From NCBI GenBank assembly GCA_017504165.1, contig JAFVRR010000011.1, forward strand, positions 1 to 64,000: 64,000 nt of DNA, given 5' to 3'. The notes under the pieces are model-generated. The model ran no database searches and had not been told where the DNA came from. It worked only from the letters and a program-made list of their open reading frames with translations. Below are positions 1 to 8,571 of this stretch, piece after piece (within the stretch, counting starts at the first letter, position 1; every line of letters starts with the position of its first letter). This DNA comes from Clostridia bacterium (GTDB lineage Bacteria > Bacillota > Clostridia > Christensenellales > Borkfalkiaceae). Made by a program: the position numbers and the translations under genes.

Positions 1-294
1 CAGTTCGGTCCCTATCCATCGTGGGCGCAGGATATTTGAGAGGATTTGTCCCTAGTACGAGAGGACCGGGATGAACGCACCTATTGTGCACCTGTTGTTG
101 TGCCAACAGCATAGCAGGGTAGCGAAGTGCGGATGAGATAAACGCTGAAAGCATCTAAGCGTGAAACTCACCTCAAGATAAGATATCCCATATCATAAGA
201 TAGTAAGACCCCTTGAAGACAACAAGGTTGATAGGTCGGGTGTGTAAGTGCAGTAATGTACGTAGCTAACCGATACTAATAGGTCGAGGGCTTA
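1..294 (+). rRNA. 23S ribosomal RNA, 3' end (partial)
   Basis: The 3' terminal part of a 23S rRNA, cut by the window start. It contains the sarcin-ricin loop (AGTACGAGAGGACC, about 54-67) and the conserved domain VI sequence up to the terminal CTAATAGGTCGAGGGCTTA. The exact 3' end is estimated from alignment in memory with other bacterial 23S ends, so the boundary could be off by a few bases. A short inverted repeat (TTCTCAAAT/ATTTGAGAA, 296-314) follows directly and may take part in processing. No tRNA lies between 23S and 5S. Confidence 0.95.
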
Positions 295-453
295 TTCTCA
301 AATAATTTGAGAAGAGAGCTTTTAATAATAGTATGGAAACTATGATTTGCAAAAAAGGCTTTAGGTACAAGTTTTGTTAAACTATGCAGTTGTCAGTCTA
401 CGACTGAAAATTTAAAATAGAGTATATTATCTGCGAAAGCAGTTATATAACCA

Positions 454-571
<118 letters not shown>

Positions 572-582
572 TTCATTTTACT

Positions 583-616
583 AAAAAAGACTGAATTCGC
601 TTTCAGTCTTTTTGTT
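583..616 (+). terminator. Intrinsic terminator of the rRNA operon
   Basis: A perfect stem AAAAAGACTGAA / TTTCAGTCTTTTT with a short loop, followed by TTTTTGTTTT. It ends the 23S-5S transcript only 14 nt before the next start codon. Confidence 0.9.
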
Positions 617-630
617 TTATAAGGATTATT

Positions 631-1884
631 ATGGTAATTAGAAAAAGTTTTGTTAAATATGGGTGTTATTTTATAAACTTTGCAATGAGTATGGTTGCAA
701 TAGTTTCGCCGATATTATTTTTGACTTTTAATAAAGAGTATAATATTTCATTTGCATTGCTTGGTACTTTAGTTTTAATCAACTTCTTTACACAAATGAC
801 GGTAGATTTAATATTATCCTTTTTCTCTAATAAGTTTAATATCAAATTTTTAATAAGGGTAATGCCGTATTTAGTGATTTTAGGCTTTTTAATCTATGCG
901 CTAATTCCTTTATTTTTCAAGCCTTACGCGTATTTAGGTTTGGCAATAGGTACTGTGTTGTTTTCTATGGCAAACGGGCTTGTAGAAGTTTTAATAACTC
1001 CGTTAATTGAAAACCTATATAGCGAAAATAGGGAGAGCGAAGTTAGTAAACTTCATTCTATTTACGGTTGGGGCGTAGTTGTAGTAACTGTAATTTCAAC
1101 CTTGTTTTTGAGATTTTTAGGTAGTGAAAATTGGCATTATTTAGTGCTTTTATTGCTTATTATTCCAATAACTAGTTGCGTATTTTTCTCGCTTACCGAT
1201 TTACCTGATATCTCTTCGGAAGAAACGGGCAAAAATGCTGATAATCCCTTAAAAAACGGCGGTGTTTGGCTATGCTTTTTCGCAATGGTTTTCGCGGGAA
1301 TGGCAGAGTGCACGATGTCGCAATGGTCGTCTAGTTTTATGGAAAAGGCGCTTTCACTTCCTAAAGTACTTGGCGATATTTTAGGCGTTGCCTTTTTTGC
1401 GGGAATGGTTGGGCTTGGCAGAACTTTATACTCTAAATTTGGTAAAAACGTTATATCCGTTTTGATTTACGGTTCAATGCTCGCTACCGTTTGTTATTTT
1501 GTCTGCGCTATTTCAGGTATTGCGGTAATTGGTTTAATTTCTTGCGCCGTTACGGGTCTTGCCGTATCAATGCTTTGGCCGGGGACTTTACTGTTTGCGT
1601 CATCTAATAATAAAAATAGCGGAGTAGTACTGTTTGCGCTTATGGCGGCAGCCGGTGATATGGGCGCTGCTATTGGTCCGCAAATTGTTGGAAGTATTAT
1701 CGATACGGCATTATCTTCTAATTATTTTCTAGATTTATCGGTAACTTTAAATATTTCAATTGAAAGTTTAGCAATGAGATTTGGTCTTTTAATTGCTACC
1801 ATATTCCCACTACTTTCAACCGTTTTTGCTATTATTTTAAAAGGTAAATATATTTCAAAAGAAAACAAAAAAAAGGACAAATAA
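631..1884 (+). CDS. MFS transporter
   Basis: A 417-residue polytopic membrane protein with about 12 hydrophobic segments and a basic, hydrophilic central loop near residues 195-210, the usual two-bundle layout of the major facilitator superfamily. The N-terminal half has the family's helix-loop pattern, including an ENLYSENRESEVSKLHSIYG loop between helices 4 and 5 that resembles sugar-type MFS members. Substrate cannot be read from sequence. The start is ATG with AAGGA 5 nt upstream (621-625). The gene begins 14 nt after the rRNA terminator with no promoter visible between, so expression may depend on read-through from the rRNA operon. It is followed by its own terminator. Confidence 0.85.
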   Translation: MVIRKSFVKYGCYFINFAMSMVAIVSPILFLTFNKEYNISFALLGTLVLINFFTQMTVDLILSFFSNKFNIKFLIRVMPYLVILGFLIYALIPLFFKPYAYLGLAIGTVLFSMANGLVEVLITPLIENLYSENRESEVSKLHSIYGWGVVVVTVISTLFLRFLGSENWHYLVLLLLIIPITSCVFFSLTDLPDISSEETGKNADNPLKNGGVWLCFFAMVFAGMAECTMSQWSSSFMEKALSLPKVLGDILGVAFFAGMVGLGRTLYSKFGKNVISVLIYGSMLATVCYFVCAISGIAVIGLISCAVTGLAVSMLWPGTLLFASSNNKNSGVVLFALMAAAGDMGAAIGPQIVGSIIDTALSSNYFLDLSVTLNISIESLAMRFGLLIATIFPLLSTVFAIILKGKYISKENKKKDK

Positions 1885-1898
1885 GATTGTCCTTTTTT
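1870..1898 (+). terminator. Intrinsic terminator after the MFS gene
   Basis: The stem AAAAAGGACAA / TTGTCCTTTTTT overlaps the last codons and stop of the MFS gene. Confidence 0.85.
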
Positions 1899-1907
1899 AA
1901 TTTAGTA

Positions 1908-1935
1908 TTGAAAAAAACAAAAAAAGTAGTATAAT
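1908..1935 (+). promoter_or_regulatory. Promoter for the first LRR lipoprotein
   Basis: TTGAAA (1908-1913), 16-nt spacer, TATAAT (1930-1935), about 31 nt before the start codon. Confidence 0.6.
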
Positions 1936-1966
1936 AAACTTATAATTTATCTTTTAGGGGAAATAT

Positions 1967-3364
1967 ATGAAAAAGATTTTATTTAAATTATTAACGTTTG
2001 CATTAGTAATAAGTACGGTAGGTTTATTCGCTTGTACTGCTAATACTGGTAATTCTGACGATATTACAGACTACACAAATTATTTAGAGTTTAATCTTTT
2101 ACCAGACGGAACTTACAGCGTTGGTGGGAAAAGCGGTTTAGATTTTGTGTATATAGAAAAAATAGAAATACCATCTACCTATAACGGCAAAGTCGTTACA
2201 CAAATTGTTCAAGACGGCTTTAAAGGAGTGACTAGCTTAAAAGAAATAGTAATACCCAATAGCATAACTACTATTGGAGAATATGCGTTCTATGATTGCA
2301 ATAATTTAATCTATAACGTTAAAGACGGCTTAAAATATATAGGCAATGAAGAAAACAAGTATTTATATTTAGCAGCCGTAGTAGATACTAACATAACTTC
2401 AGCAACTATTGATAGTAATTGTAGATTTATTGGAGAAGACGTGTTCGATTTTTGCGAGAGTTTAGAAAGCGTAGTAATGGGTAATAACGTAACTACTATT
2501 GGGGAAGACTCGTTCTATTATTGTAAGAGTTTAGAAAGCGTAGTAATGGGGAATAGCGTAACCACTATTAGAAGAGAAGCGTTTTACGGTTGCGAAAGTT
2601 TGAAAGAAATAGAAATACCCAATAGCGTAACCACAATTGGGGATTATGCGTTTGAATATTGCAATAATTTAAAAAAAGTAACAATTGGTGATAGTGTGAC
2701 TACTATTGGAAATTCTGCGTTCCATAATTGCATCAGTTTAGAAAGCGTAGTAATACCTAATGGTACAACCACTATTGGAAGTGGTGCGTTTGAATATTGC
2801 ACCAGTTTAGAAAGTGTAGTAATACCTAATAGTGTGACTGCTATTGGAAATTCTGCGTTTAATTCTTGTGATAATTTAACTTACAACGTTCAAGAGGGTT
2901 TAAAATACTTAGGTAATAATGAAAACAAGTATTTATATTTAGCAGGTGTAGTGGATAATAAGTTAACTTCAGCAACTGTTCTTACCGCTTGTAGATTTAT
3001 TGGAAGTTTAGCGTTCAATGATTGCTATTATTTACAAAGTATAGTAATTGGGAATAACGTGACGTCTATTGGAAGTTATGCGTTTAGTGATTGCGAAAGT
3101 TTAACAAGTATAAAAATACCTGAAGGTGTTACTTCTATTGGAAATTCTGCTTTTATTAGGTGTAAAGGTTTAATAAGTATAGAAATACCAAGCACCTTAA
3201 CTTCTATTGGAAATTCTGTGTTTGTACTCTGCAATGGTTTAACAACTATAACCTATAAAGGAACTAAAAGTGAGTGGGATGCGGTTGCTAAAGGGGCTGA
3301 TTGGAAACTTAACGTTCCTGCAACGGTTGTTGACTGTGCTGACGGGAACGTAGTAATTCAATAA
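1967..3364 (+). CDS. BspA-type leucine-rich-repeat lipoprotein
   Basis: A 465-residue secreted lipoprotein: positively charged N-terminus, hydrophobic stretch and a lipobox LFAC with the lipidated Cys at residue 23. The rest is a run of LRR_5 (Treponema/BspA-type) repeats of about 23 residues with the pattern NSVTTIGxxAFxxCxxLxxVxIP, from about residue 80 to 440. The repeat tract is interrupted twice by a GLKYxGNxENKYLYLAxVVD module (around residues 120 and 305). Proteins of this family sit on the cell surface of gut and oral bacteria and often bind host or bacterial partners; the ligand here is unknown. AGGGGA precedes the ATG. The DNA repeats are close enough that copy number could change by recombination. 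The next gene is a more divergent relative. Confidence 0.85.
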   Translation: MKKILFKLLTFALVISTVGLFACTANTGNSDDITDYTNYLEFNLLPDGTYSVGGKSGLDFVYIEKIEIPSTYNGKVVTQIVQDGFKGVTSLKEIVIPNSITTIGEYAFYDCNNLIYNVKDGLKYIGNEENKYLYLAAVVDTNITSATIDSNCRFIGEDVFDFCESLESVVMGNNVTTIGEDSFYYCKSLESVVMGNSVTTIRREAFYGCESLKEIEIPNSVTTIGDYAFEYCNNLKKVTIGDSVTTIGNSAFHNCISLESVVIPNGTTTIGSGAFEYCTSLESVVIPNSVTAIGNSAFNSCDNLTYNVQEGLKYLGNNENKYLYLAGVVDNKLTSATVLTACRFIGSLAFNDCYYLQSIVIGNNVTSIGSYAFSDCESLTSIKIPEGVTSIGNSAFIRCKGLISIEIPSTLTSIGNSVFVLCNGLTTITYKGTKSEWDAVAKGADWKLNVPATVVDCADGNVVIQ

Positions 3365-3377
3365 AAAACCAAAATTT

Positions 3378-3452
3378 AAAAGCACGGAAATGAAATGCAC
3401 CTCCTTAAAGTGTCTAACTTTTGGGTTCACATCAAAATACCCGTGCTTTTTT
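3378..3452 (+). terminator. Long-loop hairpin terminator, loop resembling an IS end
   Basis: AAAAGCACGG (3378-3387) pairs perfectly with CCGTGCTTTT (3441-3450) and a T tract follows. The loop of about 53 nt carries TGAAATGCACC at one side and GGGTTCACATCA at the other, an imperfect inverted pair. Such text recalls terminal sequences of some IS3-type elements, so it may be an insertion-sequence scar inside a terminator loop; this is from memory and untested. Confidence 0.5.
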
Positions 3453-3541
3453 GATTATATAAATTAAAAGAGAAAATATAACCTTTTTCTTTTTTTTGTG
3501 TGGTTGTGGTCTAATAGAATAGAAAAAGTATATTATATAAG

Positions 3542-3571
3542 TTGACACTAAAAGTCTAGTTGTGGTATTAT
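3542..3571 (+). promoter_or_regulatory. Promoter for the second LRR lipoprotein
   Basis: TTGACA (3542-3547), 18-nt spacer and TATTAT (3566-3571), preceded by TGG so that it also has an extended -10. It lies 38 nt before the start codon. Confidence 0.75.
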
Positions 3572-3608
3572 ATATGTAAAAAAACGATATAGGTATATAT
3601 AATTAGAT

Positions 3609-4952
3609 ATGAAAAAACTACTAATTTTAACAATTTCTATAATAATGGCGTTTTTCTTCGTGGCGTGCGGTGAAAATTCTAACCACGATAGCGGTAAAAA
3701 TCCCCCCGATTACGTCGCTGGGACAGAGGGGTTAAAATATATGGTAAATACCGATAAAGTATCGGCTACTTTTATCGGTTTGGGTACTGCTACGGGTAGT
3801 GAAATTACCATTGCCTCACACTATGAAGGTGTTCCCGTTACAAAAATTAAAAGGGCGGCGCTATACGAAAATGAAACGGTCGTTAAGGTAAATATTCCAA
3901 AGCAATTAAAGTCTATAGGCCCGTCTGCATTTATGAAGGCGATTAAACTAGAAACCGTTTCTATTCCTAACGATACCGCGCTTGAAGAAATTGGCGCGTA
4001 CGCATTTAAAAACTGTACCGCTCTTAAAAATTTAGATATACCTTTAACGGTAAAAGTTTTTGGGGAAGAGGCGGTTGACGGTTGCCCAAACTTTGTTCTT
4101 AACGATTATAAAGGTGGTAGTTATTTAGGAAGTTCGATAAATCCTTACATTATTTTAATGCGCGCAACTTCTTCAGACGTTACTTCGCTTACAGTTAGTA
4201 AAGATTGTAGAATTATTTACGCAAACTCTTTTTACAACTGTAAAAAACTTGAAAGTATATCTTTTGAAAGCGATGCTAATTTAACTGCGATTGGGAACGA
4301 CGCTTTTGGCGGTTGTTCCGCGTTAAAAGAATTAACTATTCCGTCGTCAGTTGAAAGAATAGGGTCGTCTGCTTTTGGCGCTCAAAGGTCAAGTATGACT
4401 ACTATGCTAAACGAAGGCTGTACAAGTTTAACTAAAGTTACTTTTAGTAAAGATAGCAAGTTAACCTATTTAGGGGAGCGCGCCTTTGACGATTGCGTGT
4501 CGCTTGTAAGCGTAGTTAATTTTGAACACACTAAAATTACCGAAGTTTTAACGGGAACTTTTATGCAATGCACTAAACTTAATAGTATAAAACTTCCTAA
4601 AACTGTAACCGTTTTAAACAAGTGGGTGTTTGCAAGATGTAAAAATTTACAGCCTAACAGCGTATTTGCGGAAAACGGTTATTTGCAAAAAATAGAGCAG
4701 GGCGTATTTAGAGAAAATCACTCGTACGATAACGTGGTTGTACCGGAAACGGTTACTTATATTGGCGACCTTTGTTTCTCTCAAGGTAATACGAGTAAGG
4801 TTATTTATCTGAAAAATCCCGATATTTCAACCCTTCACGTAAATTGGAACGTGTTAGACGGTTACGGAAACCGCATAACTTACTACGTTTATAGTGAAAC
4901 TAATAAAGCGGGCGGTTGGCATTACGTAAACGGCGTACCGACCGTATGGTAA
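3609..4952 (+). CDS. LRR_5 (BspA-like) lipoprotein
   Basis: A 447-residue predicted lipoprotein with lipobox FVAC (Cys20) followed by a Ser/Asn/Asp-rich linker. Irregular LRR_5 repeats run from about residue 65 to 420, with recurrent IGxxAFxxCxxL signatures. It shares with the preceding gene the interrupting module (YLGSSINPYIILMRATSS, about residue 180) and the CRxI motif, so the two are paralogues, but the repeats are more degenerate and the C-terminus differs. Surface adhesion or binding is the family expectation, not shown here. The Shine-Dalgarno is weak. The structured element described below begins immediately at the base after its stop codon. Confidence 0.8.
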   Translation: MKKLLILTISIIMAFFFVACGENSNHDSGKNPPDYVAGTEGLKYMVNTDKVSATFIGLGTATGSEITIASHYEGVPVTKIKRAALYENETVVKVNIPKQLKSIGPSAFMKAIKLETVSIPNDTALEEIGAYAFKNCTALKNLDIPLTVKVFGEEAVDGCPNFVLNDYKGGSYLGSSINPYIILMRATSSDVTSLTVSKDCRIIYANSFYNCKKLESISFESDANLTAIGNDAFGGCSALKELTIPSSVERIGSSAFGAQRSSMTTMLNEGCTSLTKVTFSKDSKLTYLGERAFDDCVSLVSVVNFEHTKITEVLTGTFMQCTKLNSIKLPKTVTVLNKWVFARCKNLQPNSVFAENGYLQKIEQGVFRENHSYDNVVVPETVTYIGDLCFSQGNTSKVIYLKNPDISTLHVNWNVLDGYGNRITYYVYSETNKAGGWHYVNGVPTVW

Positions 4953-5078
4953 TTTAAAGCCCTATTTGCGTCGCAATACGGCGTTAACTGCTTTGGTTTT
5001 GGACTTCGATAACCAAAAAGGTTAATCTCATCCCAAACCCTTCGCGAGCCTTGTCTTGCTAGCAACTAGGGCTTTAAA
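4953..5078 (+). repeat. Stop-codon-linked rod element, copy A (complete)
   Basis: A structured repeat starting on the base after the stop codon. H1: TTTAAAGCCCTA (4953-4964) pairs perfectly with TAGGGCTTTAAA (5067-5078). H2: TTGC (4966-4969) with GCAA (5062-5065). H3: GCAATAC (4973-4979) with GTCTTGC (5053-5059), one mismatch. Inner stem: GGTTTTGGA (4995-5003) with TCCCAAACC (5031-5039), one mismatch. Apical hairpin: GATAACC/GGTTAATC (5008-5027) with a bulged A. The same plan with different bases is seen at 14467 and 57301. Family unknown to me. Confidence 0.75.
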
Positions 5079-5213
5079 TAATCACTTTGATTAAGCAAAG
5101 TAGTAAGAGCCTCGCCCAACTTGTTTCTAGTGCTTTAAATAGGTACATTATTTAAGTTTGGTGTTGCGAGCCTTGTCTTGCTAGCAACTAGTGCTTTAAA
5201 TAGTGCTTTGAAT
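5079..5213 (+). repeat. Two extra right arms of the rod element
   Basis: After copy A come two additional right-arm modules with no left arm. One (5114-5139) reads GCCCAAC-TT-GTTT-c-TAGTGCTTTAAA, the subtype that matches the left arm of the copy at 57301. The other (5175-5200) reads GTCTTGC-TA-GCAA-c-TAGTGCTTTAAA, the subtype of copy A itself. The spacer CACTTTGATTAAGCAAAGT between them is a small hairpin that also recurs at 57433. Confidence 0.65.
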
Positions 5214-5237
5214 AGACTAAAAAAATTAATTATAATT

Positions 5238-5268
5238 AAAAGCGGTGGCAATTAGCCACCGCTTTTTT
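5238..5268. terminator. Bidirectional terminator between convergent genes
   Basis: AAAAGCGGTGGC / GCCACCGCTTTTTT, a perfect 12-bp stem with A and T tracts on both sides, between the LRR gene (plus) and the phosphoribosyltransferase (minus). Confidence 0.9.
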
Positions 5269-5278
5269 GCGTGTTTAA

Positions 5279-5818
5279 TTATAAAAGTGGAATTTTTTCA
5301 AGGTAAATGACGTCTTTTCTATCGGCGGCGTCGCCTTCTGCTAAAACGAACGCCTTTTTATAAATAATTCCGCCTGCTTTTTCTACTAACGCCTCAAGAC
5401 CTAAAAGTGATGCTCCTGTTGATATAACGTCGTCAACGATACCTACTTTTTTGCCTTTAATAAGGTCAACGTCGTGCTTAGATAAATAAAGGTTTTGTTC
5501 TTTACCCGTAGTGATTGAAGATTCAATGTTAACTTCGATACCGTCTTGCATGTAAAGTTTTTTAGATTTTCTAGCAACGGCGTAGTAGTGTTGGTTAAGT
5601 TCTCTTGCGCAAACGTGCGTTAATTGTAAACCTTTAGATTCGGCGGTAATCAAAACGTCGCAATCGGTTAAATATTTAGCAAGTTCTTTACCGCAATGTT
5701 CAGTCATTTCACTATTGCCGTGAAGGTTAAAAAACGCAATGTTAATTCCTGATGGAAGTGGCATAATAGGAAGTTCGGCATTATAGCCTTTTATGTTAAG
5801 TTTTAATACTTTGTCCAT
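5279..5818 (-). CDS. apt: Phosphoribosyltransferase, adenine phosphoribosyltransferase-like
   Basis: A 179-residue type I phosphoribosyltransferase. The PRPP-binding loop reads VGIVDDVISTGAS (about residues 125-137), with the two acidic residues and the following T-G-A-S that hold ribose and 5-phosphate. Upstream hydrophobic strand VLITAESKGLQLTHVCA fits the core fold of the Apt/Xpt group. Purine salvage in the cytosol (base + PRPP to nucleotide) is the family role; length fits Apt, but xanthine-type or regulatory members look similar, so the base specificity is not certain. Good Shine-Dalgarno (AAAGGAGA on the minus strand). It is transcribed divergently from the P-type ATPase. Confidence 0.75.
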   Translation of the reverse strand: MDKVLKLNIKGYNAELPIMPLPSGINIAFFNLHGNSEMTEHCGKELAKYLTDCDVLITAESKGLQLTHVCARELNQHYYAVARKSKKLYMQDGIEVNIESSITTGKEQNLYLSKHDVDLIKGKKVGIVDDVISTGASLLGLEALVEKAGGIIYKKAFVLAEGDAADRKDVIYLEKIPLL

Positions 5819-5848
5819 AGTATTCTCCTTTAACTAATTAATAAATTA

Positions 5849-5877
5849 AGTATAGCACACTAAAACTCGATTGTAAA
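5849..5877 (-). promoter_or_regulatory. Promoter of the phosphoribosyltransferase gene
   Basis: On the minus strand TTTACA (5877-5872), 17-nt spacer, TATACT (5854-5849), about 30 nt before the start codon. Confidence 0.7.
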
Positions 5878-5939
5878 CTTTTTAACAAAATTTATTCATT
5901 TTAAGTTGCTTTTTGTAATAGTATTTACAAGGTGGTTTA

Positions 5940-8549
5940 ATGAAAGAGTATTTAAAAAGCGCGGTAGACGTACTAAGAGAATTAAATTCAAGTAAAAACG
6001 GTCTTAACGATAGCCAAGTTTTAGTAAATAGGCGAAAGTATGGTGTTAACGAGATAACTAAAAAGAAACCTAAAAGCATTTTTAAGCGAATTATAGACGC
6101 TCTTTTAGAGCCTATGCTAATCATTTTAGAATTGTCGGGGGTAATAACGCTTGGCGTAAATATAGGCAAGGCGCTAAAGAGTGGCGACGGTGATTTTTAC
6201 GAGTGTTTTGGAATACTCTTCGCCATTTTAATTAGCGTTATTTTAACGGTAGTTATGGAAGGAAAATCTCAAAAAGCCTTTGAAACGTTAAATTCCGTTT
6301 ACGATAGCGTAGCCGTAAAGGTTAAAAGAAACGGCGAAATTGTTATGCTACCGCAAAATCAAATAGTGGTTGGAGATATAGTAATTATTGAAAGCGGAGA
6401 TAAGGTTTCGGCGGACGGAAGAATTATAACTTCTAATAATTTATCGGTAGATGAATCGACCTTAACGGGCGAAAGCCTTGCGGTTAATAAAGACGAAAAT
6501 TTAATACTAATCGACAAAACGCCACTTGCGGAAAGAAAAAATATGCTATACTCCGGCACGTTTATTACGGCGGGGTATGCCGAAATGGTGGTAACCGCGG
6601 TTGGCGATAAGGCGGAAATAGGCGTAATTGCAAGCGAACTTGACTTAAAAACTGTAGTTTCAGAGCCACTTCAAGAAAAACTTGATAGGCTAGGTAAACT
6701 AATTGCGATTTTAGGGCTGATTGCGTCGGGGTTCGTTTTAATGTTAACGGTTACTAAACTGTTTATAACAAATAACGTATCTTTTGATACGATAGAAGAC
6801 GCGTTTTTAAATTCGATAATTCTAATAGTCGCGTCCGTGCCCGAAGGGTTGCCTACTACCGTTGCAATCGCCTTGACTTTAAACGTTGTAAAACTATATA
6901 AGTCTAACGCGCTTATTAAAAAACTAGTCGCTGCGGAAACGGTTGGGTGCGTTAGCGTTATTTGTTCGGATAAAACGGGTACTTTAACGGAAAATAAAAT
7001 GAAAGTAAATAAAATTATTTACTCCACTGGCCCAAAATCTAAACAAAATTTACACTACAATATAGCCCTAAATTCCACCGCAGAAATTAAAACTGCAGAG
7101 TTTGGAACGGCAACGGAAATAGCCCTTTTAAATTACTTACAAGAAAGCAAGGGGTACAATTATAATCTTTTGCGTCAAACTTATAAAATCGTTAGTCGTA
7201 TTCCATTTGATTCTAAGAATAAGTTTATGTCGTCCACTTTGACTATCGACGGCAAAAATGTAACTTACTATAAAGGCGCGCCCGAAATTATAATTGAAAA
7301 ATGTAGCCTTCCTATAAAAGAAAAATCTAAAATTTTAAAAGAAATAAAAGAATATCAAAAGGAAGGAAAACGCGCTATAGCCTTTTTAAGCGAAATTGAA
7401 GGGGAAAGTATTTTTGACGGTTACGCTCTTATTAGCGATAGCGTAAGGCGTGAAGTTTATTCTTCCGTTTTACAATGTAAAAACGCGGGGATTAAGGTTA
7501 AAATGCTTACGGGCGATAATTATTATACCGCTTATTCTATTGCTAAAGAATTAAAAATTGCAAGCGATTATAGCGAAGTTGTAAACGCCTACGATATAGA
7601 AGAAATGAGTGACAATGACCTTAAAAAACTTTTAGAAAAAGTAACGGTAGTTGCAAGAAGTACCCCTAAAAACAAACTTAGAATTGTAAAACTTCTTAAA
7701 GAAATGGGGGAAGTGGTGGCGGTTACGGGCGACGGTGTAAACGATGCGCCTGCAATTAAGCACGCGGATATTGGAATTGCTATGGGCGGTGGCTCTGAAG
7801 TTACAAAAGAGGCTAGTGATATCGTTTTACTTGACAACTCTTTTGCGACGATTGTTAAGGCGATTTCATTCGGTAGAAATATTTATCAAAATTTTCAAAG
7901 GTTTATTACCTTTCAACTATCCGTCAATGCAACTGCTGTTGCTTTTATTATAGTTTCTTTAATTTTAGGGCTAGAAAACCCCTTTAATACGGTAATGCTA
8001 CTTTGGATTAATATTATTATGGACGGACCGCCCGCGTTGACGCTTGGTCTAGAAGGGTATAGCGAAAAAGTTATGGAAAGTAGCCCTGTTAAAAGAAGTG
8101 ATAATATAGTAACTAAAAAAATGCTTGTTAAAATAGGTGCACACGCTAGTATTATGTGTTTTATTTTAGTTATGCAAAACCTTTATAATTTTATCGGTTG
8201 CGGAATAGGCGAAATGAAAACGGTACTATTTAATTTGTTTATACTCTTTCAACTGTTTAACGCCTTTAATTCTAGGGAACTTGGAAGTAAAAGCGTCTTT
8301 AAAGACCTAAAGGGAAATAAACTTATGCTAATAGTTTTTTCCGTTACCTTTATACTTCAAATATTTTTATCCGAGTGTTTGCGCGGTTTTTTCAAAACGA
8401 CGAGTTTATCGCTTTTGGTGTGGTGTAAAATAGTTTTAACGGCGCTTTCCGTAGTCGTGTTGTCGGAAATTTACAAACTAATTTATAGAAGTTTGTCAAA
8501 AAGATTAAAAAGAAATAAAAATTTAAAAAAACTTTTAATTAAAAGTTAA
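5940..8549 (+). CDS. P-type Ca2+-transporting ATPase (P2 type)
   Basis: An 869-residue cation pump. Visible in order: N-terminal cation-ATPase domain, TM1-2, actuator domain with the TGES loop (LTGESLAV, about residue 179), TM4 motif VPEGLP, phosphorylation motif DKTGTLTENK with the catalytic Asp near residue 344, nucleotide domain KGAPE, hinge MLTGDNYYTA and TGDGVNDAPAIKHADIGIAMG, then six C-terminal membrane segments. PEGLP and the C-terminal layout fit bacterial Ca2+-ATPases that export calcium using ATP. Ion specificity is inferred from the family. AAGGTGG precedes the ATG. Codon use is like that of its neighbours. Confidence 0.9.
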   Translation: MKEYLKSAVDVLRELNSSKNGLNDSQVLVNRRKYGVNEITKKKPKSIFKRIIDALLEPMLIILELSGVITLGVNIGKALKSGDGDFYECFGILFAILISVILTVVMEGKSQKAFETLNSVYDSVAVKVKRNGEIVMLPQNQIVVGDIVIIESGDKVSADGRIITSNNLSVDESTLTGESLAVNKDENLILIDKTPLAERKNMLYSGTFITAGYAEMVVTAVGDKAEIGVIASELDLKTVVSEPLQEKLDRLGKLIAILGLIASGFVLMLTVTKLFITNNVSFDTIEDAFLNSIILIVASVPEGLPTTVAIALTLNVVKLYKSNALIKKLVAAETVGCVSVICSDKTGTLTENKMKVNKIIYSTGPKSKQNLHYNIALNSTAEIKTAEFGTATEIALLNYLQESKGYNYNLLRQTYKIVSRIPFDSKNKFMSSTLTIDGKNVTYYKGAPEIIIEKCSLPIKEKSKILKEIKEYQKEGKRAIAFLSEIEGESIFDGYALISDSVRREVYSSVLQCKNAGIKVKMLTGDNYYTAYSIAKELKIASDYSEVVNAYDIEEMSDNDLKKLLEKVTVVARSTPKNKLRIVKLLKEMGEVVAVTGDGVNDAPAIKHADIGIAMGGGSEVTKEASDIVLLDNSFATIVKAISFGRNIYQNFQRFITFQLSVNATAVAFIIVSLILGLENPFNTVMLLWINIIMDGPPALTLGLEGYSEKVMESSPVKRSDNIVTKKMLVKIGAHASIMCFILVMQNLYNFIGCGIGEMKTVLFNLFILFQLFNAFNSRELGSKSVFKDLKGNKLMLIVFSVTFILQIFLSECLRGFFKTTSLSLLVWCKIVLTALSVVVLSEIYKLIYRSLSKRLKRNKNLKKLLIKS

Positions 8550-8571
8550 AAAATAGCATAGACTTGATATT

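Noticed and set aside
298..453. A tRNA gene in the 23S-5S spacer
   Set aside because: No cloverleaf with GTTC-type T-loop could be found in the 155-nt AT-rich spacer.
5940..8549. Assignment of the P-type ATPase as a heavy-metal pump
   Set aside because: No CPC or N-terminal metal-binding motifs; TM4 reads PEGLP as in Ca2+-type pumps.
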